Shown here one piece after another: positions 7,431 through 20,084 of a DNA stretch of 64,000 nucleotides. Numbering within the stretch: position 1 is the first letter of the stretch; the number at the start of each line of letters is the position of its first letter. The notes beneath the pieces were generated by a model, which did no database searches, was not told where the DNA came from, and saw nothing but the letters and a program-made list of their open reading frames with translations. Source of the stretch: Stictocephala bisonia (Eukaryota > Arthropoda > Insecta > Hemiptera > Membracidae). The stretch is taken from assembly GCA_035578905.1 (NCBI GenBank), contig JAQJVL010000110.1:434001-498000 (forward strand), read 5' to 3'. The position numbers and the translations under genes are program-made.

Positions 7431-10318
7431 TAAACTACAAAAACGATGTATATATGTTGATTACATTTGTAGGGAAGTTAGCACGTAAAGACCCGTTAAG
7501 AAAGAATTTCTCGAAATTTCATTTCTAAATAATAGAAACAGATTATACAAGATTTTTTTTCCATAAGAGTAACATTGGGATTAATTCAATTTAATAATTT
7601 ATTTCAAATAGCTAACACAAAAAACATGAACATGAAACATAAGATAAGCTAATTTGGTTTTCATTGTGAAATGTTTAAGGCCATTTTTACTAACTTGCAG
7701 AGAAGTGGTAAGCAAGTGTAGAGCACCACCCCGTAGCGAGCACGGGATGAAGGCTAGTTACAATTCATCAATTATTAGAACTACGACTTATGTAAGGCAA
7801 TTTATAGTATCCAAAGCAGTTAATACAGAAATGAATTTTTATAACAGTTTAGGTACGGCATTGTAATGTTTTTAAACTTTTCAATTAAAATTGATGCTGT
7901 ATTTAGGAATCAAACAGAAGTTAGGTTATGCCTACTGAATATTACTACACTTTCTTAAATAACGTAGATAAATATTTCAAAAATACATTTTAATTGATTG
8001 TTTTCGTTAAAAACAATCTTATTAAAGCAAGTACTGAATTGAACATTTATTTTTAAATTGTTTTAATTAATTGTTATCTTTTTAACGTTTTTGACGAATG
8101 TAGTAAGAAATTGAATTTATAAATAATTTTATTCAGGGTAACTTTATGTCAAAATACACTTGGTTACCAAAACAATTATATAGGAAAGTGCGTAAAACAC
8201 TTCTGGTGAGGGTTCACATGGAGGCTTACTGCCTTCGTTATGATAGATATGAAAATGAGCACTGAACAGTCACATAAGAAAGCTTTATCAAACATGATTA
8301 GGTCAATACAATTCTGGAGGCCTATTGTAAAGCCTTGAATGACAGTATTACGCATTGCCACAGAGAATAATGAAACAAATGTCGCTTTTATATGGTTGCA
8401 ACGATCCCATGGTCGGCCGAGCCAAGAAGCCCCTAGTGCCTAAAACGCCAACTACCAACACAGACAACGTACTGCACTAAACACCGCTCCCTGTGGCCGT
8501 TCGCCAAACTAAAATGCGATTTTCAATCTGACTCCGGAGCCCTCTTAAGGTGGTTTGGCCGGTATTAGGGACAACTGAATTCCACTTGCAGCGCTGGCTG
8601 TTCATCTGACCATGAGGTACTCACATACAGACACTCGATCCCTCCCCTCACCTTCTATATAATTGCAGGAAAAAGTTGAATCGTGGTCCTGCGGGTTCGG
8701 GTGCTGTATCTCGCTGTACGTGTGCGTTGTAATTGGATTGTAATATATCATGCGGGTAAAAGTACAAGCCCCAGTTGATATATAATGTTAATCAATTTTG
8801 TAAATTGCAGGTTATTAAAAAGCATAAGATGCCAAACACGACGTTGTTTTTCTCGTCGTAATAAAATTAAAACAAACATTAAAATTAATTATTTAAAATC
8901 AAATTGGCTAATTTGTAGTAAAATTATGTAATTTAAAATAAATGATGAGCAAGACCAGTCCTGTGAGGATCTGTTTTCAATATTTGGGAATAATCGGGGA
9001 AATAGTTTCTTAATTGGGCATGTACTAAGCAAGAAAGCCCAAATTCGCATCTTTGAGGTGATGTATTTATAATTATAAACATACGTTTAATGGAAGAACT
9101 ACTTTGGAGGCGTTTAATAGCTGATTTAAAAACATTGCAATCGAAAAAAATCGATTTTTTTGACCAAACAACCTTAAGTGGCAGTGAAAAATAAATTTTA
9201 ATTACTATAATATACATATTTATACATCTGTAACAAGAATACTACAGTTATCCTTGAGGGATCGATAAGGCGCTGGCCCTGCCATTGCATGGCAAACATC
9301 TGTTACTTTTTTCTGTGGAATTACCTAAGGACTTAAAAACTGTAGGAAGAACCAGTGGTTCCAAGAACAAGCTAAAAAGTATTCTGCTTGAAATATATCC
9401 TTTTTCTGTGAATCCTTACTTCCAGTCACGCTAAGTGGTTATCAGAGTTGAAGTAAAATTATGTATTGTAATCTTGATGATGAAACCTTGAGATCAGCTT
9501 TGTTTGCATTTGTTTTTAAGTTGCATGTTTTTTTAACCTGACTTAGTTCATATAATGAGTTTTTCATATATTATAGTTTATATTACTTTTCAAACAAATT
9601 ATTTCTGGTTCTTAGTTTCCACATTTATCTCATACAAATTAATATTAAATTCAATTTTATAATTAGGCCTGCAAATCAGGCACTTTCAATCATTGCATCC
9701 CTAGAGAGGTTTATGGCTGTACGGTTGAAATTACCTTTTTATTTTTATTGTCATCCAATTGAGCCATAATTATATTAGGGAGTGTACCTTGGTTTTGATT
9801 ATAAATAAATAAAACTAGTCGGAAATAATCAAAGACACGATTTTGATAAATTGTGGTACAAGGTAAAAGGACAGATAGAGCATCATATTGAAGTGATATT
9901 TTGGAAAATTAATTAGTAAACTAAATTGATTATCTTGGTGGGCCTATAGGCATATTTTTTGTGACATTTTTGTGAACTGCTGTAATGTTACTATGGTAAA
10001 ACCTGTTTTATAGCATGTAAATAAAATAAAATATAGTTATACTGTAGTTTTAAAATATTTTTAAAATTTGAAAAATATTTCAAAATATTTTTTAAATTGT
10101 TAAAATTTATTTAACACATAAGTAATCGTTTTTAAATTCCATATACATGTATTAAATTAAATTTGAATTTATATATCTTTTTAATGCTTCCCTTTCCTTG
10201 TGATTTATCTAATATCCCTTCAGACTGGCAATAAAGTTCCAATAGAGACAACCCGCACGACATAGGCACAGTACAACTTAAGTTATGAAATTAAAAAAAA
10301 CAATGAACATTTTTTGAC
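7431..10318. other. gene-free; one GC-richer island at 8395-8700
   Basis: Mostly AT-rich DNA with no coding exon that I can support. The block 8395-8700 is markedly GC-richer and non-repetitive in this window, with a CCATGG-GGTCGGCCGAGCC start; it could be a conserved non-coding element in the putative hbn intron 2. A piece around 9240-9300 (CTTGAGGGATCGATAAGG to GCCCTGCCATTGCAT) resembles the interior of TIR family D. Region 9330-10318 shows nothing distinctive. Confidence 0.35.
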
Positions 10319-10320
10319 TA

Positions 10321-10714
10321 TAGTCCAGCCGTTCTAACTTTACCTCTTAGGTTTGCGGGTTTATCTGAAAAATCGATATATGCAACGTCACATCCAGACC
10401 GCCAAAGCCCTCCTCTAAATTTTACATCCGGTGACTCATAATTGGGAAGAATGTAGGAAGGTACAAATTTATTTTTTAATGGGAATTAAAACCTTTTTAG
10501 TGTTAACTGAGAAGTACTTTTTTACTGTTTACTAATATATAAAAACGAAGTCAATCGGACAGTTTTAACTTATAAAAGACTATCAGGCTCTAGTTTGTGA
10601 TTTATCTAGACCAGAAACATATTAGCCGTGGAACAGGAAGGTGTCAAGCGCTCAAGATATACAATGTTGCCATGTTGTGCTACCCTCAGAGGTAAAGTTA
10701 GAACGGCTGAAGTA
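10321..10714. mobile_element. TIR element (MITE), about 394 bp
   Basis: Left end TAGTCCAGCCGTTCTAACTT and right end (reverse complement) TACTTCAGCCGTTCTAACTT match over about 30 bp with few differences. Both sides are flanked by TA, as in Tc1/mariner-type insertions. There is no transposase frame inside. One copy is seen in this window. Confidence 0.7.
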
Positions 10715-10854
10715 TAATTATGATGATTCGCTTGGACAGTTAAAATATATAAATTAAGGAAAATGAAACGTCCGTTCCTATATAAATCAGTTGAGTAATA
10801 CAGTTTCATTAAGACAAAGGCCGTTATAGGTCTTTGGCGACCGGATATGACCGC

Positions 10855-11000
10855 CAGGGCGCAGCACGTGGCCGGCGAACATCTGTGTGTGTCACTTAAA
10901 CGGGTAATTATCGTTTTTTAATTGACAAGGCACACAATAGAGAAGTGGGAGGGGTTAGGTTGGAGAGGGGTGTGCGGGCGTCAGAGTGGGGGAACAGGGG
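10855..11000. other. GC-richer island, candidate regulatory DNA
   Basis: GC-rich sequence with CAGCACGTGGCCGG, a homeodomain-like GGGTAATTATCG and a G-rich GGAGGGGTTAGG run. It sits in the putative hbn intron 2. Regulatory function is inference from composition only. Confidence 0.25.
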
Positions 11001-11339
11001 AGGGGAGTCCCAGGTCCCAGCAGTAGGTCCGTTACAAAGGACGACTAACTACCCAATTAATATTTGGTCCACATCGTTCAATTACGATACTTGGGTTAAG
11101 CTGGAAACGGCACTAAAAGCTATTAGTGATGTAGCTAAAATAGTTAAGCTACAGCAACGATAGCTGTGTAAGGCCAAGTACCGACCTGTTCGACTTCTTG
11201 ACTTTTAACAACTTTTTTTATTTCTTTTACACAACAGTCATGAAAATCAAAGAAAACAGCGATTGATAAGAAAAGAGATTCTAATAAACGATTATTTGTA
11301 TGACAACAAATATGAGTTACGGACTGCAGATATTTTATT

Positions 11340-11603
11340 ATGAGACTTATCTACAGCTCACTTATAGAATCTAGATTGAGATACGGTATAATACTATGGG
11401 GTTCTGCATCCCGTACCGCTTCATTGAGAGTTTTTTGTTCACAGAAGAGAGCAATCCGTATAATGGCTGGTGTGAATAGAAGAACTTCATGTAAAGAAAT
11501 TTTTAAATCATTTCAAATTTTAAGTTGTTCGCGTCCACAGCAGCAAATCTTTAAAGCTGTACGTACTCCCTGGGTAGTTCTAAACGAGCAACATATCTGG
11601 TAA
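11340..11603 (+). pseudogene. non-LTR retrotransposon reverse transcriptase fragment
   Basis: An 87-codon remnant of the region C-terminal to the RT palm in Jockey/CR1-like LINEs. The words LIYSSLIESRLRYGIILWG and QKRAIRIMAGVNRRTSCKEIF, followed by FKSFQILS, match the usual order (S-L-xx-S-x-L-x-YGI-x-x-WG ... QKRAIR). The frame is broken on both sides and no 5' RT core or 3' tail is preserved nearby, so it is a dead fragment. It is more diverged than the one at 48.6 kb. Confidence 0.75.
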
Positions 11604-11609
11604 CTGGAC

Positions 11610-12720
11610 TATCAACAATTTGTGATCTCCCAACTATGGCAGCTATCACACAAAATAAAGAAGACTCAAATAGAAAACATTAGAAATTAATACAAAATGA
11701 TACAGGATAACATAGATCAAGAACGTAAAAATATTAAAAGTCAAAATTGACAGTAGTGTGGTTCAGAATAGATGATTCATGTTAAGCCAATGGAAGATGG
11801 GTTGCGAATAGAAGAGTATGTTGTATGTAATAAGAGAAGTTTGGTAAGAACTATAATGAAGAAAAGTTGGTAAGTCAAAGTAGGCCTATGTGAAAATGAC
11901 ACAAGCAGATAAGGAATTCAATGATTATCACCATAATTTAAACAAGGAATGCTTTACTGTTCGTTTCACTGTATACAGTGGTCGTTGCGTTACGACTATT
12001 ACTACCTGCACTACATTCGGTCATTTGTTATATAACGCCACTTATACATAACAATAAACTATTGAAGAGACACTTGGTCTAATAATTAAAGACTTGAGTT
12101 ATATGGGCATTTTAAAGGGTTGAACTATTTCAAACAGCCAAGAGAGATATCAATAAAGCTATCATTATTTAACGGTTCTATATAAAATAAAAGTTTTAGT
12201 TGGTTGGGTGGGTCAATACCACTCTAGTATATGGGGTGGATCGATGTTACCGTGCGTTGCTTGAGCGAACTATTTCCTCACAAAAAGTCGATAAAGTTGA
12301 GTTTTGGTCAAAAACATGATGATAATAAACTAATAGTTGCACTGAACTGTGATTTATTTTGAGTATTTTTCCTCAGTAAGTCATAATTTTAAAAGTTGGA
12401 AACTTTAAATCATTTACACGATTTCCCTTGACAAATATATTAATAAAATTGCTTTAGAGTTAAATTTTGTATCTTTCATAACCTATGCAAAAATTTTAAA
12501 TTGTGGACATTACACGCCCACCCAAATAAAAGGTCCCCAAACTAGTGCTGGAGTTAGACAATTCTGCACTTCAGCTAACTGCTTAAATTAAAGTCTAACG
12601 ACAGCAATGTTAGGTATGTATTAATTACAACTATTATAGTTTTAGGTAGTTACAGATAACGATATTGTTTTGTATGTTTATAGTTTAACCTAGCAACAAA
12701 ATGTTAGTAAACTTGATCTG
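11610..12720. other. gene-free, putative hbn intron 2
   Basis: No coding signal found. I searched the minus strand here and to the left edge for an exon starting with the end of helix 3 (VWFQNRRAKW) and saw none. Intron sequence is the simplest reading. Confidence 0.5.
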
Positions 12721-12722
12721 AC

Positions 12723-12946
12723 CTGGACTCTGGCTTCACTGAGATCCAGGCGCATCGCCAACTCCTCCCTGGTGAACACGTCAGGGTATTGGGTCTTGTC
12801 GAAGGCCCTTTCCAGTTGGTGAAGTTGGTAGGTTGTGAAGGTCGTACGACTCCGACGTATCTTCCGGGGCTTCTGGTCATCATCGCCAACCCCTGGGCCT
12901 CCGGGCACCGAGCAGTCCTCCCCCACGCCAACAACCTCTTTGGCTT
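12723..12946 (-). CDS. hbn: homeobrain (hbn), exon 2: homeodomain residues 1-46
   Basis: Exon of a paired-like homeobox transcription factor. The acceptor TATCCTTCCAG (AG at 12948-12947) opens the exon; it closes at CAG|GTCAGA (donor 12722-12721). The first two bases complete the Glu codon begun in exon 1. An acidic Gly/Asp linker follows, then [20 protein letters not shown], the start of the homeodomain, continuing through [17 protein letters not shown] and LSEARVQ. The combination [19 protein letters not shown] with [10 protein letters not shown] is what I know of homeobrain; Rx, al/Arx and otp differ at these positions. The exon stops after homeodomain residue 46, the classic 46/47 intron of paired-class genes in phase 0, so WFQNRR must be in another exon. 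In Drosophila hbn acts in the anterior brain. Confidence 0.9.
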
Positions 12947-13140
12947 CTGGAAGGATACAAGTGCATTACTCAAACAATAACTTATAATAAGAAAATATAC
13001 AATTAAAACAAATATCTCAACGAAGCTTTTTGTTGTTCCTTTTACTATTTTATTTACTACCCATCTCAAACGCCACGTTAATGCTCCTCCTTTTCCTATC
13101 AATCGCTATGTTCCCTTTTAACAATCTAGTCAACATAGAT

Positions 13141-13159
13141 TGCGCGCGCACGCGCGCGC

Positions 13160-13207
<48 letters not shown>
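13141..13207. repeat. (GC)n(GT)n alternating purine-pyrimidine tract
   Basis: About 66 bp of strictly alternating purine-pyrimidine, CG-rich on the left and TG-rich on the right. Such DNA readily adopts Z-form. It lies about 190 bp upstream (in hbn sense) of the homeobox exon acceptor. Confidence 0.95.
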
Positions 13208-13210
<3 letters not shown>

Positions 13211-13580
13211 TCGTCGCACTGTCTGTTGATTATCTCTGTCTCTCTCACAATGCCTTGTACTTTATAAGCTGTCTTTTTATTGTGAAGTACAGTATGTTGT
13301 TCTTTTGGAGATTTGTATTCATCTATTTACTCTAAAATATGCAAATAATTAGTTTATTTTAGCAAATCCATCAGTTTAATTTTCTCCAACCACTTTTCAT
13401 TAATGAATTAGTGCAAATATGTAAAACAAAACCAATAATTATTACATTATTATGACACCTGTATCAATGGCAAAATTTATTTTCTACTAATAATAAAATG
13501 TTTTCTTTTCGAAATACCAACTTTGACGATTCAAGTGAATTTGAAGGATTCGCTTGAACATTATGTGAAGGCAAATTAGG

Positions 13581-13775
<195 letters not shown>

Positions 13776-13899
13776 TTAACACGTAATTAAACTAGATATG
13801 AATCATAAAACCAAATTAGCATGAAGCTACACAATCAAATCCCAATTGTCTCGTCTTCCTCTGAGCTCATTGTCAAAGCAGCCCCTCCATCGAGCCATC

Positions 13900-14240
13900 T
13901 ACAAAGCTAATGTTAATAATGGTAGTTCTGGATCGAATCACATAGTTTCCTTCACGTGTGAGGGACGTACCTAGGTCGACTGAGCGATACCACTAACACG
14001 CTTTGACATGCACCGGCCGACAACATCGACTTAATTGCCTGCATGTAAATATAATGAATAGACCTCCCCTAACCCCTGGGAGTCTGATCCCCAATTATCC
14101 AGTGTCAGGAAGTCTCGGTGTCGTGCTCTTCTATCCCCCACCTCCGCCCTTCCTTCCACCGAGACACGTCACTCCAGACCATCCGTTTACCACCCTTTTA
14201 CAACTACTATTATCGGTTGTACTTTTTTAGAACGCCGATC
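13900..14240. other. GC-richer island in hbn intron 1
   Basis: Non-repetitive sequence with CTGATCCCCAATTATCCAG, CACGTGTGAGGG and a pyrimidine-rich CCCCCACCTCCGCCCTTCC run. Candidate regulatory DNA by composition and homeodomain-like words only. Confidence 0.3.
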
Positions 14241-14752
14241 ATGAAGAAGTTGGCGAATATTGATTTCGTGAGAGCGTATTTAAAAAGGTAGCATTTATCG
14301 ATTGGCTTTTTTCTTGCCAGCAACCACGAAACGGAGTTTAACGTAAAACCGAACCGAAACAATTCTGATATAACATGCACGATACAAAGTACTTGTGTCT
14401 TATTTAGTTTTTAAAATATTGATCTCCGATAACAGAGCTACGTCTGTTTCACAACCCCTGCTTCTCCAATTGAATACAGGCTAGGTAATTTCTTATGAAC
14501 AAAGTAAAATGGACAATCAGTAACTAAGTAATCCATAGTTAGATTTTCACACGTGCAACTTTCTTTGATAGCTTACCTGCTTGACCAGGAAATATATATT
14601 AATCATTCAGCGTCCACCACTTATATTTTCTGTAGGCGCATCTATCCATAAATTTGTGAAAGTGACTCAAAATATTACATTAATTTTGAGAAAGGTCGTT
14701 TACTTATGACTGTAATACCATAGAGTTCTGATACCAAGAGCATGTTTCAACT

Positions 14753-15325
14753 AGAGACTACAGTTTCTTACACTGTGCTAAGGACCATAGTTTCTTGTTC
14801 TGTGCTGCGGACCACAGTTACTTTCTCTTTGCTGGGGACCACAGTTGCTTGCTCTGTGCTGGGGACTACAGTTGCTTGCTCTGTGATGGAGACCACAGTT
14901 ACTTGCTCTGTGCTGGGGACCACAGTTGCTGGTTCTGTGCTGGGGACTACAGTTACTTTCTCTGTGCTGGGGACCACAGTTGATTGCTCTCTGCTGGGAA
15001 CCACAGTTAATTTCTCTGTGCTGGGGACCACAGTTGCTTGCTCTGTGCTGGGGATCACAGTTGCTTGCTCTGTGCTGGGGACTACAGTTGCTTGCTCTGT
15101 GCTGGGGACCTCAGTTACTAGTTCTGTACTGGGGACCACAGTTACTTGCTCTGTGCTACGGACCACAGCTACTTGTTCTGTGCTGGGGACACAGTTACTT
15201 GTTCTGTGCTGGGGACTACAGTTACTTTCTCTGTGCTGGGGACCACAGTTACTTGCTCTGTGCTGGGGACCACAGTTACTTTCTCTGTGCTGGAAACCAC
15301 AGTTACTTGCTCTGTGCTGGGGACC
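14753..15325. repeat. 27-bp minisatellite, about 21 copies
   Basis: Units of the type ACCACAGTTACTTGCTCTGT + GCTGGGG, period 27 bp, with frequent single-base variation. One short unit near 15188 shifts the frame. Since 27 is a multiple of 3, long ORFs appear on both strands (nine-residue repeats such as CSVLGTTVT or VPSTEQVTV). With no start context or family match I do not treat them as genes. Confidence 0.95.
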
Positions 15326-15339
15326 TGTTCGGAGAGGTG

Positions 15340-16970
15340 GTTTTAAATTTAAATCCAAACAACTTAAAGATTTAAATACCCAACACGTGTTGTTTATTCT
15401 ATTTTATTTGTGAATATTGTCATTGTTCTTAACTGGTTTTTTTTTTTTTTATAAGAAACCTTAAATAATTAATTAATATTACGCTTAGTGAATTTTTCAA
15501 TTATATTTTGGTCAAGAATTTTAAAATAGTTATTTATTTTCTAAAACAAGAACATTCAGAATTGGTGTGTACAATTGTATAGCATGAAAAATATGTATTA
15601 AGATATAACATAGACTCATACTCATAAATTGTTAAATTTTCCTTCATTAATTCATAGAAATTTCATATGAACTATTTTCTGTTAATATTTCTCTTAATCT
15701 TGATTTGAAATGTTTATGATTTAATGTGTAGAATTTATCAAAACGTTGTATGGTTTTACTTTCATGTAGATGAGGTTTTTCTGTGTTCTTTTATGTTTGT
15801 ATTGTTTAGTTTTCATTTAATTATTATTTCGGGTGTCATCTGAGTATACATTGGATATATTTTTAATAAAGTTGAATAATAACTTATCACGTCCTATAGT
15901 TCGAACAACGCCTCAATGTACCTTTATTGCAGCAGTTATGCACTAAAGTTCGACTCTCATCTGTGTACGTAAACTTAATATTTAGTTTAAACTTTGATTG
16001 AAATATTTATCTTAAACCAACTACGCCACCAGCCAAGTGTTGAGTTTTAATGTTTTATATATTTATTCTCACAGATTTATTTGGAAAATAAATATATAAC
16101 CGAGCTGGTAGCTAAATAATTTTAAAAGTTTCAAATAAGTGGATAATTGTATATGTAAGAAAATGTTAATATGCACGTAAATTTAAATGCCTGGCTAAGC
16201 AAAGGAAACTGCCAAAACCTCACTTCAAAAGGACCATCAATTATAAAAAATGACAGTTATTTAAAACAATGAAAACCATGAGATTCAGCTAAAATTTCTT
16301 TAAGTTCCTGTAATTGGTTTGATTTTACTAAATTTAGAATTTTTCTATGTAATTTTGTCAAATCAAATCAAAATCTTTATTTACTCACTAAAATACACGA
16401 AGCATAAGGTTACACAAATTAAATGGTTAGAAGAAAGAAAGAAATACATTGATATATCAATTCATATATAGGGTTAGACAAAAGGTAAATAAATAAAATA
16501 AATAAAAATGCTGGTGGATAGTAACAGCAAAATAATAACCATTTAGAACCGTTGATCCAAAATGATCCTTTTATGTTAAGACATTGTTTATTTCTTGTTG
16601 CAATAGTTTCAGTTTAACACTAAAACACTTGTAATAAATTTTAAATTTAGTAAAATTACACTAATTACGGCAACTTCTAAATGTTCAGATGAATTTTACG
16701 GTTTATTTTAAAAAAATCTCAAATAACTATAATTATTTAATAAATCATCGTTTTGAAGTGCAGTTTACAGTATTTTTTTGCTTGACCAACACTTTCAAAT
16801 TATTTGGTTTTCAGCCTATGCTTACATTTAATATCTACTGGCTCTTTGTAGATCGTTGATCATCAAGAATAGTCAACGAGAATGCTAAAAAAAGAGTTTT
16901 AGCTTCAGTTAAATTTGCAAAGTTTTAATCGTCTAACCCAATTATAATACTCAACCCTCTCCAGACTTTC
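15340..16970. other. gene-free; possible LINE 3' tail at 16355-16560
   Basis: AT-rich without coding signal. The words TCAAATCAAATCAAAATCTT + TATTTACT at 16357-16384 look like the reverse-complemented 3' end of a Jockey-type LINE. The rest shows nothing I can name. Confidence 0.35.
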
Positions 16971-16971
16971 A

Positions 16972-17675
16972 GCATCTCCGTAATATGTGCCAGTAATACG
17001 TCATACCCTAACATCTCCGTAATATGTGCCAGTAATACGTCATACCCTAACATCTCCGTAATATGTGCCAGTAATACGTCATACCCTAACATCTCCGTAA
17101 TATGTGCCAGTAATACGTCATACCCTAACATCTCCGTAATATGTGCCAGTAATACGTCATACCCTAACATCTCCGTAATATGTGCCAGTAATACGTCATA
17201 CCCTAACATCTCCGTAATATGTGCCAGTAATACGTCATACCCTAACATCTCCGTAATATGTGCCAGTAATACGTCATAACCTAACATCTCCGTAATATGT
17301 GCCAGTAATACGTCATACCCTAACATCTCCGTAATATGTGCCAGTAATACGTCATACCCTAACATCTCCGTAATATGTGCCAGTAATACGTCATACCCTA
17401 ACATCTCCGTAATATGTGCCAGTAATACGTCATACCCTAACATCTCCGTAATATGTGCCAGTAATACGTCATACCCTAACATCTCCGTAATATGTGCCAG
17501 TAATACGTCATACCCTAACATCTCCGTAATATGTGCCAGTAATACGTCATACCCTAACATCTCCGTAATATGTGCCAGTAATACGTCATACCTTTACATC
17601 TCCGTAATATGTGCCAGTAATACGTCATACCCTAACATCTCCGTAATATGTGCCAGTAATACGTCATACCCTAAC
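16972..17675. repeat. 39-bp minisatellite, about 18 near-identical copies
   Basis: Units CATCTCCGTAATATGTGCCA + GTAATACGTCATACCCTAA repeat with almost no divergence; exceptions are near 17276 (ATAACC) and 17590 (ACCTTTA). On the minus strand the 39-bp unit encodes a 13-residue repeat MLGYDVLLAHITE and stays open for 211 codons. Each unit holds a CRE-like TATGACGTATTAC. The homogeneity points to recent expansion. It lies inside hbn intron 1. Confidence 0.95.
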
Positions 17676-18779
17676 ATATAAAAGTGGGAAACGATTATTT
17701 TACAGTTTTCAATTTATAAATATACATTATTATGGAATGTAACTTATCCGATTTCAACTTTCCAACCTCGCTAATATTGGCACAACGGTTCGCAGCTGTT
17801 GGAAATCCAAGCCAAATAAGTGTATGTTTTCAATCAAATCTGACAATCCGTAGCAAGCGGAGGGTTGTTAGTGTCGGAATAGAACAATAGACGACCGGCA
17901 CATCGCCAGGTGTGCAAGTGACCAATTAGTGCATCATGCACGTGTTCCCGACTAGCAGCTCTAATCACATAAAACCAGGTTCAGAACGACCTGCGGCGGT
18001 TGGTCATTACAACTTCAGTGCTACAATATACTTTTTATATAAAGCTGATCATTGTGGTTTTAGTGAAATCAGCTTAATTTTGGTTATTATTGTAACCACC
18101 AGTACCGTTATTATAATATAGTGGATTTATTTCTTTATGAAATTCAAAATACAGCGTATTAAATTATCTGACATCCTAAACAGACTACGTTCATTGTTTA
18201 CTCATGATTAAGAGAAATAATACGTGAAAATTTATTATATTTCAGATATTAGTAAGTTAAATGTAAAAGCTTTTATTAAAAAAAATAATCCTATGATCTA
18301 AAGTGAGATATTCATAATAAATAACTTAAAATATATACAAATTCAACAATATTCTTACAAATTTACAGTAAAAAATACTGCTAACATTCAATTACTTTCA
18401 ATAATAAATAGAACAAACTACGAGTGTCATATTTACATCAAGAATTAAATATGAGTAAGTAATTTTATTGGTTAATGAGAGTCACTTGAATTTACCTCAT
18501 CTAAATAAATAAATAGTTCTAAAGAATTGGCATAAACTTTCCCTCATATTAAACACTAAAACAACTTTGAAAATTACCATTTTGATTCCCAAATATGTTT
18601 TTTGATATGACTAAAAAAATAGTAAAGTTACGGATATGACGCTTTTACTAAAATACTTTAAATTGTAATTCACATATTTCCTGAAAACTTAATCAAAATG
18701 GTTAGAGCTGTCCTTGAGAAAATTCAATTTGTGTATGTTTTTGCCTATAAAAATTTTAAAATAAAATTTCAAAAAGTGA
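17676..18779. other. gene-free; GC-richer island at 17755-18010
   Basis: The island contains ACAACGGTTCGCAGCTGTTG, ACCGGCACATCGCCAGGTGT, GTGACCAATTAGTGCATCAT and TCTAATCACATAAAACC. E-box and homeodomain core words in unique DNA suggest an enhancer of hbn, unproven. 18020-18779 is AT-rich without features. Confidence 0.35.
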
Positions 18780-19035
18780 ACAAATGGTCTGGAGATATTG
18801 GCTAACTACACCTACATACCAAATTTCATATAAATTGATCCATCCGTTTGGTCTCTAGTAAAATGCACATTCACAGACAGACGCACATACGGATAGACAT
18901 CAAAATTTCTTTTCGAAAACCCACTTTTGGGATTAGGGGACCCTAAAATGGATTTTTAGACCAACTCATAACAAAATTTTTTTGGACGATCACAATACTT
19001 TCATCATGCTAACGCATATGGGAGAAAGTAGAAAT
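18780..19035 (+). repeat. dispersed repeat X, copy 1
   Basis: Begins CTGGAGATATTGGCTAACTA, includes CCGTTTGGTCTCTAGTA, CACAGACAGACGCACATACG, GGGGACCCTAAAATGG and GATCACAATACTTTCATCAT. The same blocks occur in reverse order and orientation at 25440-25690. No coding potential; class unknown. Confidence 0.8.
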
Positions 19036-19049
19036 AATGAATAAATAAC

Positions 19050-19366
19050 AGCCAAATACTAATAAATGACTGATCCCAGTCTTTCAAAAACTAGAAAACT
19101 TTAGGGCATGAAACTCGGCACACGTATTCTTCACCGGCACAGTGATATCCTGATAAGAGCTTTGTCACTATTAACCATGCCATTAAGGAATGAGAAAGCT
19201 CAGGACAATGCATTTTTACAAAATAGGTTATTTTTTAAGCAATGAAAGCCTCGATGATGTAAGAGTGCAGTGTGAAGAAAAATAATAACATTGCAGGAGT
19301 GAGATTAACATGAACCTAGTGAGTGACGGGGTTAGCATACGAAGCAAGCAGGGGTGCCTTCTAGTT
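19050..19366 (+). mobile_element. Helitron-like repeat, decayed copy
   Basis: The right end reads GTGAGTGACGGGGTTAGCAT, ACGAAGCAAGCAGGGG, then GCCTTCTAG followed by T. The order (GC-rich small hairpins, then CTAG, then T) matches the 3' end rule of Helitrons (hairpin + CTRR, inserted before T). Compare 26384-26455 and 45357-45885. No Rep/helicase is present, so it would be non-autonomous. Confidence 0.45.
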
Positions 19367-20084
19367 TCCTAAAATATGTAAACATAATTGCTAAAGGTAT
19401 TTAAATTTAAAATAACATTTCATACAAAATTACATTTGACTTTATTCTAATGACATCCAATTTCAGATAAAAAATTAGGGTTAGTAGAAAAAGAGGACTT
19501 TTAATCATATATTCACACTTTGAACTATTTTTCGTGTTGTAAAGTAATTATTACTGTTGTTAATAAATAAAATATAAATTTAAAATCTATAAAAATATGC
19601 GAAATGTGTGTTTAATTTCAGTAACATTTAAATAAATGTTTATTATTATAAGCTTTTCACTCAAACAGCCATAGGCTAGAGTGATAACCGTAAAACCTAA
19701 TTTAAACCTAAATTTGTGCAATTTATTGTAATTTTATCTGAATAAAAGAACTTGAATTATTAATACATAGCCTTTAAGTCGGTATTTGATATCAAGTAAA
19801 AGTTTTATCAGCGAAATAATTCAATAAAATCCTTCAAACTCTCTCAGAGTACATATTGGTTGGGGGAGTTTTCCATGGAAACAGGGGAGAGATTCTCTAC
19901 ACTTATGAAACTTGTAATAGTGAATTTAAAAAAAATCTAAAACGTAAAATAAACACACATTTAATCTGAACATTTATTAAATCACTATTCTAAGTCAACA
20001 AAATTATTTTAAAATGATAATTTTTCTCAAAATAAAACATGCAATAGGCCTAATAAATATGCCGATAGCAATTAACTAATAGGA

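Noticed and set aside
12789..12980. Plus-strand ORF over the homeobox exon
   Set aside because: Antisense shadow of hbn exon 2.
12704..13102. 132-codon minus-strand ORF in another frame over exon 2
   Set aside because: Overlaps the real homeodomain frame and lacks any domain.
14742..15413. Long ORFs on both strands of the 27-bp array
   Set aside because: Frames exist because the unit is a multiple of 3; a frame slip near 15188, no start context and no family match.
16925..17560. 211-codon ORF of 13-residue repeats
   Set aside because: Generated by the 39-bp minisatellite; no evidence of expression, so kept only as a finding.
16972..17675. CRISPR-like array
   Set aside because: Contiguous tandem units without spacers in eukaryotic DNA. 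The same holds for the 179-bp array at 49.7-51.0 kb.
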